From the NCBI RefSeq assembly GCF_010233585.1, contig NZ_CP045997.1, positions 8,640,682-8,704,681 of the forward strand: a DNA stretch of 64,000 nt. The letters run 5' to 3'. A program made the position numbers and the translations under genes. Under the pieces are notes generated by a model. That model did not search any database, was not told the origin of the DNA, and saw nothing but the letters and a program-made list of their open reading frames with translations. Source of the DNA: Spirosoma endbachense. GTDB lineage: Bacteria; Bacteroidota; Bacteroidia; Cytophagales; Spirosomataceae. This document shows positions 50,422-59,670 of this stretch, piece by piece (position 1 is the stretch's first letter; the number at the start of each line of letters is the position of its first letter).

Positions 50422-52446
50422 CTATTCGACACCGAACATCACGTCTGACCGACGGCCGCTGTTACCAGCCCGACGACGCGTTGCTTTTTTCTTAACCGGT
50501 GCAGGCGGTGCCAGTAATTTGGCTTTCTGTTCATCTGTCAGTGGCTTCAGGTCAGTGATCGAGTAGCTGTTGTCGCTAATCGTCGTGTTGAAGCTACCCA
50601 CTGGCTGTTCAGGCTGACCGTTGCATGGCAGTTTCGTGACTGTGAATATAGCTTTGAAGTACTGCACTTGCGGACGTACCCGACGGCCTTTGTAACGAAT
50701 TGCGTTGCCGCTTTCGATTTTAGCTTTCTCAGCCTGGAACTGTTGAGCTAAATCACCTGGCAGATCGCGAAGGTTCAGGATAACCGTGTTGGTATCAAAC
50801 TCGATCGCGCTGGTTGCCAGCTTGCGATTCAGACCACGGTAGCGTAGGCGGGTAACTGTATCGCCAACTGATGTGATTGTACCATTACAGTAGCAGACAT
50901 TAGCCACTTCACGTGTGTATGGAGTACGGTAGTATACTTCCAGACGCTCCAGACGGTGACGGTATTCGCACTCAGGCCGAGGTGGAATTTTTGGGCGAAT
51001 AACCGAGAAGCTCGTCGTAGCGACTTCACTCATACAGGAACCACACTTGGCATTCTGGCGGTTGTGTACCGTTACGTAGTAGAAACCTGGATTTACCTGA
51101 CCCTTCGAGAAATAAGCAGTCGGGAATGTCAGTGTTGTATCCGTTGTGTTTTCCAGTTGAGCAATTACCAGATCAGAAGAACCGGCAACTACAGAGTCCG
51201 GACGGTAATACAACCGGGCAGTGAATGTTTCGTTCTTCGGATTGGGAGTCGTGCTGCGCCAGCTGATAACAGGAGCGGGTGCGTTTAGGTCAACAGGCGG
51301 CATTTGCTGTGCGTTTGTGCTGTCAACAAATGCGAGCGATACACCTTTAAGCGTATTACCATTAAACTTCACGCGGAGTTCTGGAATCGAGTCGCAGGTT
51401 GGGCAAACCGTTGGTGCTTTTGGAATCAGCTTTTTCTGAACGAAGCCTTTACGTACGGCTAAACCAGCGCTGAAACCACCATGTGTACGCTTGAATTCAT
51501 ACAGAACATCCTGCTGACCGTTAACGATCAGGTAGTTCAGTTTTGTGATAAATCCTTGTCCCTGGATACCGATGTTCCAGTTATTGCGTCCAATTGGGAA
51601 GAAGATGGCCAGATTTCCAATTGCCCCTAAGTGATACAGGTTAGAACTTGGATTGACCGTACGAATCAGTCGACCGCCTTCAACAAGTGGGCCACTTGAG
51701 ATAATACCACCCTGCGATGGGATGAAAGCCGAGATGGTAGCTGCTTCTGTTCGGAACAATCCACCATAAGCCCCTGCCTCAATGAATGTAGTGGCATCAG
51801 GATTCTTACGACTCCGGGCCAGGGTAAACGTGATAGCTGGTCCGACGGTCAGGAACATATCTTCCGAAGCACGCTGGCGGATTGTCACCTGATCACGGTT
51901 AACGCCTTGCGCAGCTGCCAATCCGTATAGGTAATCGCGATAAATGTTTCGGGTAATGTAGTTCTGATAACCGAAAGCCGATCCTAAAGCAAAACGAAGC
52001 CGTCGGGTAGCTGGGGTAAAGAAATACTGAACAGTGGCGGTAACGTTAAAACCGGCACCGTTGTATAAGGTATTATCCCGTTTAGTTGGACCAAACGTAT
52101 TTTCCCAGGTACCGCAATAAGCGAAGTTCGGTCCTGCATACAGCCCAACACGCCAGGGTGAGAGCCGGCGAACCAGAACAAAGGTTTGAAATGTGGTATC
52201 GCAATCATCCAGCTCAGCCACATCGCTAGCCTGAGCCTTGAATTCATCCCGACGTAAAGTGTCGGTATAAACTCCTTTGCCCAGGCGATAGATATTCTCT
52301 CGCGGGTACGATTGATTAGTTGTTGTCGGGGTATTAGTCCGAACAGTGTCGGCCTGTTGGGCCTGTGTGCCGAAAGGGGCAGCAAAACTCAGCAACACGA
52401 GTCCAGCCAGCATCCGCAGGGGGTGTCGTTGGATAAATGTTCGCAT
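50422..52446 (-). CDS. Large cell-envelope protein, probable outer-membrane barrel with Cys-rich modules
   Basis: Called from the ATG at 52446, where MRTFIQRHPLRMLAGLVLLS gives a signal peptide ending near GTQAQQ; 52500 is a longer alternative without a signal start. The 674-residue chain has a beta-barrel-like first half (VGLYAGPNFAYCGTWENTFG, NVTATVQYFFTPATRRLRFA, GFVQKKLIPKA), then Ig-like segments with FTARLYYRPDS and FYYVTVHNRQNAKC. Short Cys motifs occur: CPTC, CGSC and CYC. The C-terminus carries a Pro/Lys/Arg-rich tail (APPAPVKKKATRRRAG). I do not recognise the family. Stand-alone gene; likely a lineage-specific structural or transport-linked protein. Confidence 0.7.
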   Translation of the reverse strand: MRTFIQRHPLRMLAGLVLLSFAAPFGTQAQQADTVRTNTPTTTNQSYPRENIYRLGKGVYTDTLRRDEFKAQASDVAELDDCDTTFQTFVLVRRLSPWRVGLYAGPNFAYCGTWENTFGPTKRDNTLYNGAGFNVTATVQYFFTPATRRLRFALGSAFGYQNYITRNIYRDYLYGLAAAQGVNRDQVTIRQRASEDMFLTVGPAITFTLARSRKNPDATTFIEAGAYGGLFRTEAATISAFIPSQGGIISSGPLVEGGRLIRTVNPSSNLYHLGAIGNLAIFFPIGRNNWNIGIQGQGFITKLNYLIVNGQQDVLYEFKRTHGGFSAGLAVRKGFVQKKLIPKAPTVCPTCDSIPELRVKFNGNTLKGVSLAFVDSTNAQQMPPVDLNAPAPVISWRSTTPNPKNETFTARLYYRPDSVVAGSSDLVIAQLENTTDTTLTFPTAYFSKGQVNPGFYYVTVHNRQNAKCGSCMSEVATTSFSVIRPKIPPRPECEYRHRLERLEVYYRTPYTREVANVCYCNGTITSVGDTVTRLRYRGLNRKLATSAIEFDTNTVILNLRDLPGDLAQQFQAEKAKIESGNAIRYKGRRVRPQVQYFKAIFTVTKLPCNGQPEQPVGSFNTTISDNSYSITDLKPLTDEQKAKLLAPPAPVKKKATRRRAGNSGRRSDVMFGVE

Positions 52447-52980
52447 AGGTACGTAATTAATTTTGACGCAATGTTTCAAACTAAACTTTAATTCTCCCAA
52501 AAGCCATTAAAGAAACTTATGGAACGGTCAAACCACTTGTCAAGTAGTTTTTGCTACTTTTCAGTTAAGTGCTTAAACGCTATAATTCTTCAAATGGCTA
52601 TTAGACGGACTAATGTTTCTTTTGCCACACAAAGCTATTATAACTTTAGCACAAAGACGGTCAAATTTGCTCTACAAGACTGTTTTTTTACAAAGAATTG
52701 GTTCCACTGGTAAGCTGCAATCACCCAAAAGTCTTCTAGTCAGCCTATTGCTTTAAGATTCCTTAGAGGCACTATCCGTTGGAAAAATATTTATAAATTA
52801 GTGTGGAGTGGTCTGCTAAAAGCCATAGCTGGTAATCCTTTTTCCGTTAACCAGTTCAACTATGATCCTTTGTTGAAATAAAGCTGTTCTTTTTTATAAC
52901 AGCGGATATTGTTTGACCGGCCAATTATAGGTATTAACTGCTAAATCCCCAACAAAAGGTTTCATATAACTTTCATTTTC
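52447..52980. other. Non-coding gap around the envelope-protein promoter
   Basis: About 530 bases. The right-hand end of the envelope gene's promoter region has a TTTAGTTTG stretch near 52470 that may be a weak -7 box. Near 52883-52903 a short GCTGTT/AACAGC hairpin with a T-rich loop could end the small gene at 52981. A 64-codon + strand frame here (52519-52713) is not protein-like. Confidence 0.5.
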
Positions 52981-53340
52981 CTAGCTTCTTCCCAATTCTT
53001 CTAGGATTTCTTCCATATTTCGGTTGTTTTCATCCGGTTGTTGGATGGCTTCGAGTTCTTGTTGTACGATACGAAGGATGCGGGCAATGTAATCGGCGTG
53101 CCAGTGCTGCCGTTTTTGTGCCTGCTCGGGGGTTGGGATAAAGTATTCTATTTCGTCATCGGTTACTACCTGTTTCACTTGCAACAATCGTTCCAAGGTA
53201 TCTAAACGTTCGCGCGTAACGGCTAATTCACCAGCTACTGCCATCGTAATAGTTAGCACTCGTTCGACTGTTTCATCACTAAAAAAATAAGGTCTTTGGC
53301 CTTTCGCTTTATTATTCGAAAGCAGAATCTCATTAATCAT
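52981..53340 (-). CDS. Hypothetical helical protein beside a methyltransferase
   Basis: A 119-residue soluble, strongly helical and acidic protein (VERVLTITMAVAGELAVTRE, LDTLERLLQVKQVVTDDEIE, IARILRIVQQELEAIQQ), probably a coiled-coil dimer. No known motif. It follows a methyltransferase gene by 69 bases on the same strand, and could be a partner or regulator for it. I do not recognise the family. Confidence 0.7.
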   Translation of the reverse strand: MINEILLSNNKAKGQRPYFFSDETVERVLTITMAVAGELAVTRERLDTLERLLQVKQVVTDDEIEYFIPTPEQAQKRQHWHADYIARILRIVQQELEAIQQPDENNRNMEEILEELGRS

Positions 53341-53409
53341 AATGACAGTTTATGATTTCTGTTTTAAAAAGATGCATTTAAAATAAAAACCGTAACCAAC
53401 TCATTGGAT

Positions 53410-54600
53410 TTATTTCCAGGCACCAAATACGTTTTGCCGGGCCTGGAAGCCATTTCCTACTAATTGGTGGTTATTATTGACAATAGGAATTCCAAATTGC
53501 AATAGGTTATCAGACTGGAAACCGGCCGACTTCATCCATTCCGTTTTATCCATTTGATGCATAACACGGTAGAATGGTTCGTTGTTATTAAATGTATCCC
53601 AGTCACGCATAAACTGGTCAAATAAAGACATCTCGGCCGTATTCTGTGCATGCTCTACATGAAGCATCAATCCGCCGGATGCTAGTACACGATAAACTTC
53701 CCGGACAATATTGTTTATAGCCCTGATCGAGGTTTCGTGAAGAAACATGGTCGACTGAACCCAATCAAAGGAGTCATTGTCAAAGGGAATCGTTTCGGCA
53801 TTCGCTTGTATAAACCGAACGTTTTCGACTCCCAACGAAACCGCACGTGCATGTCCATAGCGAAGCATTGGCGCACTGACATCAATGCCTATTACCTCAG
53901 CATCAGGGTTTTCTATCGCTAAGGGCAGCGTATTAAGACCTGCTCCACAGCCTATATCCAGAATGCGACGGGGCTTGAATTCTGGATAATTGTGCGTCAG
54001 CCAGTTAACCAGGGCTTTACCGCTACCATCAGAAAGTTCGCCAAATTCGCCCGATGTTGTCACAAAAAAACTGGCATCTTCAGCTGCTGCATTGGCTACA
54101 TCTCCGGCAATGTATTCAGTATAGTAACCTCCGGGTAAACAGTGATAGTCTACTACCTTCAGGTAATGAGGTATTTCCAGATCCGGATTCAGGGTTAGTG
54201 TTTCGGGGCGCTGGTCATTATAATAGCTGGCTTTATCGGCAAGGCTATCAATTTGGCGTAGCACCATAGACCGACTTGCCTGCTGCGTCATTTCCAGCGT
54301 TGCTCGACGTAATGCGCTCGACATCTGATAGTATGTATCTTGCTGCATAGCCTCTTTTACCTCTGCCGGTGTATGAAAATCATGGCCGGTTCGCGCCTGA
54401 AACCAAGGTTTTATACGTTTGTCGAAAGCCACTTTGTTGCCTGGTTTTACAACAGTGGCAAGATGTCGATTGAGATTGGTCAGAAAATTGAAACGGGCGT
54501 TTTCATCGTGAGAAATCTCTGGGAAAGCACCGTGTTTTTCAACATGATTATAGACCGGCGGCAGGTTAATGGCTTGCGCCTTTTCGTCGGTTCTATTCAT
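53410..54600 (-). CDS. Class I SAM-dependent methyltransferase with long N-terminal region
   Basis: A 396-residue protein. The first 200 residues are a helical domain without a known motif (MNRTDEKAQAINLPPVYNHV, WFQARTGHDFHTPAEVKEAM). The methyltransferase fold starts near 213: RILDIGCGAGLNTLPLA, EVIGIDVSAPMLRYGHARA, DNDSFDWVQSTMFLHETS and VYRVLASGGLMLHVEH. The C-terminal part contains a KTEWMKSAGFQSDNLLQFG segment. The fold is that of small-molecule methyltransferases. It follows hyuB by 96 bases, so may belong to that operon, and precedes a small helical protein. Substrate unknown. Confidence 0.85.
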   Translation of the reverse strand: MNRTDEKAQAINLPPVYNHVEKHGAFPEISHDENARFNFLTNLNRHLATVVKPGNKVAFDKRIKPWFQARTGHDFHTPAEVKEAMQQDTYYQMSSALRRATLEMTQQASRSMVLRQIDSLADKASYYNDQRPETLTLNPDLEIPHYLKVVDYHCLPGGYYTEYIAGDVANAAAEDASFFVTTSGEFGELSDGSGKALVNWLTHNYPEFKPRRILDIGCGAGLNTLPLAIENPDAEVIGIDVSAPMLRYGHARAVSLGVENVRFIQANAETIPFDNDSFDWVQSTMFLHETSIRAINNIVREVYRVLASGGLMLHVEHAQNTAEMSLFDQFMRDWDTFNNNEPFYRVMHQMDKTEWMKSAGFQSDNLLQFGIPIVNNNHQLVGNGFQARQNVFGAWK

Positions 54601-54696
54601 TAGTTTATTCAGTTTTGCTTTGTACTGATAACTGCCAGCTACCTGAAAGGTTTTAGACTATTTTATTTCATCGAATAACTACAAATTTCCTTCTAT

Positions 54697-56379
54697 TTAA
54701 TCAATAATATACCCCAAATCCCGATCTCGCTCAATGGCGGACAGTTCCCGTTCAGTTGCCGGGCCATATCCGCCCGACCCAGGCAACTGGAGGATTACTT
54801 CCTCGCCAAAACGTAATTTAGCCAGACCTTTGGGTGGTAAAAACCGCTCTGGTGTGCTATGTAGAGCACCGCCCTTTCCCGCATCGCCACCCAAAAGTCC
54901 ATGTGGCTGAGTTTTTAGTTTTTCGGTCAGTATCGATATCGTGATTGGTTCGCTGCCAACCATGCGAAAGCTGAATGTTTGCCCTAAGCCTCCTCTAAAT
55001 CGACCATTCCCACCGGTTCCGGCCCGTAACGATTTTTCGGTAACCAGCACCGGTGCATTCCGTTCCAGCACTTCAATCGGAACATTGGCTACATTGGTCG
55101 GAAAACTTAACGTGTTAATACCATCCATGGTTGGGCGAGCGCCATAGCCTCCATTCAGGAAACAGTATTCAACGAATTCCATCTTCCGGTTTTCAATCCC
55201 CTTTTTTGTCTTTACGAGCGTTTCTTTCTGGCCGTTCAAAACAATGCTCCAGCAGGCAGAGCCGCAATCGGCCTGCACCTGCATGGGTACGGCCTGCGCC
55301 AGAGCACCGAATAAGGGAGCATGAAGCAGATTACCCGTCACATAACGCCCACCCAAAGGAACCGGTCGCTGGGCGTTTAGCAGCGAGCCTTTCGGGGCCG
55401 AAACCCTGATGGGTCGAAATGAGCCTTCATTAGATGGAACATCCGGACTGAATACGCATTTAATCGGATAGGCAGTATAAGCATATACGTAGTTAAAGAC
55501 GGCATTTATTGCCAGTGAGTGTGCCTTTGACGTTCCGGCATAATCTACACGTATCTCATCGTTCTGAATCGTGACGGTACAATTGATATGTGCAGGTTCG
55601 TCGAGGCCATCTCCATCAGCCGGATAAAAATAATGATACGTTCCATCGGGAGCCTTCCTGATGGCCTCCCGCATTGCCTGTTCCGATGCCCGAATCACCT
55701 GATCGCCCAAAGCCACGAGATCATCCATTTGATGTCCATCCATCATGCGCATGAGCGAGCGAATCCCCTGCTCGCTCGCAGCAACCTGCGCCCGAATGTC
55801 GCCAAGGGTTTGCTGTGCGGCCCGGACATTAGCCTCAATAAGCGAGAATATTAACTGATTGGGCTTTCCGGCCTCATACAGTTTGGTCGGCGGAATTAAC
55901 AATCCCTCTTCATATAAATCACGAGCTCCTGCTCCCCAAAGAATACCGCCCATATCGGGGGAGTGAGCAATACAGCCAATGAAACCGATCAATTTCATAG
56001 CGCCGAAATCGCTTTGCGACCGAAAAATAGGAGTAACTAAACCCACGTCGGCTTTCGCACCTGCACAAAGCCAGGGATCATTCGTTATAACCACATCGCC
56101 AGCCTGCCAGGTATCGGCCGGGAAGTAATCGGACAGTAAAGCTCTCGTTAACATCGGCAGCACACCCATAAAGGCAGGCACGCTGGTAGCTGACTGTGCC
56201 ACCGAATTCCCATCGGTATCCATAAGCACAATAGCAAAGTCGTTCGATTCGCGGGTGCCCGTCGAAAAAGCCGTTCGTTTCAACGTAATACCCGCTTCAT
56301 CGACAACAGCCAATAGCCGCGCCCATAGAATACTGAGCGTAACGGCATCGTAAGTTTTAACTGGATCTGCTGGCTGCAT
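54697..56379 (-). CDS. hyuB: Hydantoinase B / oxoprolinase beta family protein
   Basis: A 560-residue protein of the HyuB family, which with HyuA forms ATP-dependent amidases or carboxylases such as N-methylhydantoinase and acetophenone carboxylase. Landmarks: STGTRESNDFAIVLMDTDGN, DVVITNDPWLCAGAKADVGL, IGFIGCIAHSPDMGGILWGA, EGLLIPPTKLYEAG, RVSAPKGSLLNAQRPVPLGG split near residue 330, and GGNGRFRGGLGQTFSF near the end. Full length. 77 bases after hyuA. The exact substrate cannot be read from sequence. Confidence 0.93.
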   Translation of the reverse strand: MQPADPVKTYDAVTLSILWARLLAVVDEAGITLKRTAFSTGTRESNDFAIVLMDTDGNSVAQSATSVPAFMGVLPMLTRALLSDYFPADTWQAGDVVITNDPWLCAGAKADVGLVTPIFRSQSDFGAMKLIGFIGCIAHSPDMGGILWGAGARDLYEEGLLIPPTKLYEAGKPNQLIFSLIEANVRAAQQTLGDIRAQVAASEQGIRSLMRMMDGHQMDDLVALGDQVIRASEQAMREAIRKAPDGTYHYFYPADGDGLDEPAHINCTVTIQNDEIRVDYAGTSKAHSLAINAVFNYVYAYTAYPIKCVFSPDVPSNEGSFRPIRVSAPKGSLLNAQRPVPLGGRYVTGNLLHAPLFGALAQAVPMQVQADCGSACWSIVLNGQKETLVKTKKGIENRKMEFVEYCFLNGGYGARPTMDGINTLSFPTNVANVPIEVLERNAPVLVTEKSLRAGTGGNGRFRGGLGQTFSFRMVGSEPITISILTEKLKTQPHGLLGGDAGKGGALHSTPERFLPPKGLAKLRFGEEVILQLPGSGGYGPATERELSAIERDRDLGYIID

Positions 56380-56456
56380 GACTGAATATAATTAGGAAGA
56401 CTCTATTCTACGCCGAACTCATTACCAGCATCGATAAACCATGGATCAATAGTGGC

Positions 56457-58553
56457 TTATCGTTTCAGGCTAATGATCAGATTTCTGTGCTCATCCATCC
56501 GCACATACGCTCGATTGCCAATAACGACCGTCGACTCTACTTCTTCGATGATAGCCGGACCGGATAAATATTCGTTGGGCCGGATTTGGTAGCGATCATA
56601 AACCGGACAGGCACAGGGAACGGTATCTCCGCTATAATACACCTGTCGATATCCTTTCAATCCCGAAAAATCTTTACCGCCTTCAATCCGCTTTTGCTCG
56701 ATGTTTGCTCGCTTAGGGCTAAAGAATACAGGAAGACTACTAACCATAACACGCCACGTAACCGCTTCAATAACGGCATTGTCGATTGTGGTACCAAACC
56801 GAAGTTGATACTCTTCGCCAAAACTGGCTTCGAGTTCGACCATTGACAGGGGCGAAAGAATTCCATTGGGAACTCTGACCGAAATTTCATGTCCCTGCCC
56901 CATATACCGCATATCAGCCATACGTGTGACGGTAGCTTCAGCTGATTTATGGCCTGTTTGCTCCAGAAAATGAAAACCCTCCTCTTCCATATCGGCAAGC
57001 ACATCGTTCAGCCGTGCCCAATCGAGACGGGCAATCGGACACACGTAACTGCGAACCCGTTCGGAAGCAGTCGGCGATACCAGAAAACCAAGCGCCGATG
57101 TTACGCCAGCTCCAACCGGAATAATCAACTCCGGCGATCCCAGCAACCGTGCTACATCGAAGGCATGAACGGGTCCAGCTCCACCAAAGGCCAGTAAACT
57201 GTAGTTACGGGGATCATGCCCTTTCCCCAGAATATGGACACGGGCCGCATTGGCCATGTTCTCGTTCACAATTCGGTGAACACCCATTGCGGCCTCCCGA
57301 ACACTAATGCCAAGAGGTTTGGCTATATGCTCTTCTACAGCGTGCTGAGCTGCGGCCTTGTCTAAGCGGATGCTGCCACCAAGGAAATAATCTTCGTTTA
57401 AATACCCCAGCAAGAGGTCGCAATCGGTAACAGTTGGCCGTGTGCCTCCTCGTCCATAGCAGGCTGGCCCCGACTCGGTCGTCGCACTTTCCGGACCTAC
57501 TTTCAACAGACCAAGTTTGTCTACGTAAGCAATGCTACTGCCTCCGGCGCCAATTTCAGTCATATCAATCAATGGGATTCGGACGGGCAATCCAGAGCCT
57601 TTTTTGAATCGACTTACACGAGCTACTTCAAACTCGTTTGTCAGTTCAGGCTGATGATTAAAAATCAACGATGTTTTCGCCGTAGTTCCTCCCATATCGA
57701 AGGTAGCGATGTCAGTATGCCCCGTAAGTTTCCCAAAAAACACACCAGCCATAGCTCCCCCGGCCGGGCCGGATTCGAGCAGTTGAATGGGCTTTTGCCG
57801 AGCTCCATCAACGGTAGTCAGCCGCCCACTCGACAGCATGATCTGAAGGTTACCCAAAAAGCCAATTTCAGTAAGCTGACTGTTCAACGCATTCAGGTAT
57901 TGATCAATCAGCGGCTGCACGTACGCATTCATTGCCGTTGTGGAGGTGCGCTCGTATTCACGCAGTTCGGGCATGATATCCACCGACAAACTGACATAAA
58001 TCTCCGGATAACGCTGCCGGATGAAATTGCCCAGCGCCCGTTCGTGCACAGGATTGGTAAACGACTGGAGCAGACAGACCGCTATCGACTGAACGCCCCG
58101 CCCAACAAGTTCTTCAACAATGTGAGCGACATCGTCCTCCATCAACGGAGTCAGCACATTTCCCTGATAATCTACCCGCTCCGAAACCCCAAATCGCAAA
58201 GTACGCGGCACCAGCGGCTCCGGCATGGTAATCTGAAGGTCATATACGTCGTAGCGATATTCGCGCCCTATTTCGAGAACGTCTTCAAATCCGCGCGTGG
58301 TTATCAGGCCGGTTTTAGCGCCTTTTCGTTCGATAATGGCATTCGTAACCAGGGTGGTCCCGTGGATGATCGTGCCAATGTCGGGAAATTGAAGTCCTGC
58401 CCGACTCAGTAAATCTGTTGCACCAGCAATAACACCATTGGTAGGATTATCGTAGGTAGTCAACGTTTTATTAAAATTAAGCTCACCGGTCGTTTCATTA
58501 AGAAGGACCAGGTCTGTAAATGTTCCGCCGATGTCGATACCAAGTTTGTACAT
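56457..58553 (-). CDS. hyuA: Hydantoinase A / oxoprolinase alpha family protein
   Basis: A 698-residue ATPase-fold subunit. The N-terminal MYKLGIDIGGTFTDLVLLNE is the phosphate-1 motif, ATFDMGGTTAKTSLI with GGSSIAYVD the second half of the fold, and FGGAGPVHAFDVARLLG with VPVGAGVTSALGFLVSP close the domain. (The IPVGAG stretch is at about residue 490.) It would phosphorylate and help open a cyclic amide or carboxylate with HyuB. Transcribed after an HpaI-type aldolase, so the pathway may end in a small keto acid. 85 bases after the aldolase. Confidence 0.93.
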   Translation of the reverse strand: MYKLGIDIGGTFTDLVLLNETTGELNFNKTLTTYDNPTNGVIAGATDLLSRAGLQFPDIGTIIHGTTLVTNAIIERKGAKTGLITTRGFEDVLEIGREYRYDVYDLQITMPEPLVPRTLRFGVSERVDYQGNVLTPLMEDDVAHIVEELVGRGVQSIAVCLLQSFTNPVHERALGNFIRQRYPEIYVSLSVDIMPELREYERTSTTAMNAYVQPLIDQYLNALNSQLTEIGFLGNLQIMLSSGRLTTVDGARQKPIQLLESGPAGGAMAGVFFGKLTGHTDIATFDMGGTTAKTSLIFNHQPELTNEFEVARVSRFKKGSGLPVRIPLIDMTEIGAGGSSIAYVDKLGLLKVGPESATTESGPACYGRGGTRPTVTDCDLLLGYLNEDYFLGGSIRLDKAAAQHAVEEHIAKPLGISVREAAMGVHRIVNENMANAARVHILGKGHDPRNYSLLAFGGAGPVHAFDVARLLGSPELIIPVGAGVTSALGFLVSPTASERVRSYVCPIARLDWARLNDVLADMEEEGFHFLEQTGHKSAEATVTRMADMRYMGQGHEISVRVPNGILSPLSMVELEASFGEEYQLRFGTTIDNAVIEAVTWRVMVSSLPVFFSPKRANIEQKRIEGGKDFSGLKGYRQVYYSGDTVPCACPVYDRYQIRPNEYLSGPAIIEEVESTVVIGNRAYVRMDEHRNLIISLKR

Positions 58554-58638
58554 ACGAAAGGCAGTAGGCAGTGTGCAGGTCTCAATAGGTGGTTTGCCGT
58601 TTCCAGTAGATGTGTTACGGCAAAGACCCTATTCTTCT

Positions 58639-59397
58639 TTATCGTCCTTTCATAAATTCACCAGCGGCAGATTTCAGCAGCCCAGCAAATGAATTCAGAC
58701 AAAACAAAACACCCCGGTCAATCAAAGCTTTTGCCTGATCGCCGGTAGCAGCGGTCGTGCCAGCGATCAGGCCCGCTTTACGGATTTTCTCGACAACACC
58801 CGCTATCGTTCGCTTTACTTCGTCATGACCGGGTCCATCAAAATACCCCATCGACATCGCCAGATCGCGCGGCCCGATCACAAATCCATCAACGCCTTCA
58901 ACTGTCAGCAGATCGTCCAGATTGTCAATGGCTTCGCGGTCTTCAATTTGTGGTAAAACCAGCGTTTGCTCATTAGAAAAGTTCACGTATTCTCCCTGAT
59001 TCATTTCTCCCAGCAAATAGTCTGACGATCGGGCCGGGCCAAAGCCGCGCTTACCGAACGGTGGATACTTCACCGCCTGAACCAATGCTTCAGCTTCCGC
59101 AACTGTTTTAACGCCCGGCATCATGATACCCATCACACCCGAATCCAGAAACTGCAAAATCAGTTTAGGGTCATTGCTCCGCACACGGGCTAAAGGCGTA
59201 ATACCGCTCAGTTCACAGGCCCGCACAATGTCCTGCACCTGCGCTGTTGTTACGGGGCTATGCTCCCCATCGATCATATAAAAATCAAGACCCGAAAAGC
59301 CGCAGAGTTCGGCAACGGTAGGGTCGGTGCTATTCGAGAGAACGCCCAATACAGGCTGGCCATTTTTGAGCCGGGTTTTAACAATATTTTGCTTCAT
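58639..59397 (-). CDS. HpcH/HpaI aldolase family protein
   Basis: A 252-residue class II pyruvate-type aldolase. The opening KTRLKNGQPVLGVLSNSTDP and the base His in FYMIDGEHSPVTTAQVQDIV are typical, as are ARVRSND (substrate Arg), LPQIEDREAI (metal Glu) and GPRDLAMSMGYFDGP (metal Asp). Such enzymes split 4-hydroxy-2-keto acids into pyruvate and an aldehyde. First gene of a probable hyuA-hyuB run, where it might handle a keto acid released upstream or downstream of the amidohydrolase step. The substrate is unknown. Confidence 0.92.
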   Translation of the reverse strand: MKQNIVKTRLKNGQPVLGVLSNSTDPTVAELCGFSGLDFYMIDGEHSPVTTAQVQDIVRACELSGITPLARVRSNDPKLILQFLDSGVMGIMMPGVKTVAEAEALVQAVKYPPFGKRGFGPARSSDYLLGEMNQGEYVNFSNEQTLVLPQIEDREAIDNLDDLLTVEGVDGFVIGPRDLAMSMGYFDGPGHDEVKRTIAGVVEKIRKAGLIAGTTAATGDQAKALIDRGVLFCLNSFAGLLKSAAGEFMKGR

Positions 59398-59670
59398 AGA
59401 GTCTGCAAAACGAACTCCATTGTTCCGTTTCGCTAATTTTCATTGGGTCACAGGAAGTACGGGCCGATCAATTACCATCGGTCCGTTTTGGGCAGCAAGA
59501 TACGACCGAATCGATTCCGAATATATAGAATAGGCTAAGCTTTACACTGGTTAGACAATCGCATAGCTATTCTTTATTAAAACGCATACTTCTTAACGAA
59601 ATACCGGGTTCATGGTATTTCACAACTCCTTATTCTCGCTTAGATTTAGATCCTCTTTCTCCACTTGTTT

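Noticed and set aside
52519..52713. 64-codon + strand open frame between the envelope-protein gene and the small helical-protein gene
   Set aside because: Composition is not protein-like, no plausible start context, and it lies over the promoter of the divergent gene.
57654..58412. 252-codon + strand open frame opposite hyuA
   Set aside because: Antisense shadow of the well-conserved hyuA gene; Arg/His/Gln-rich composition typical of a reversed frame.
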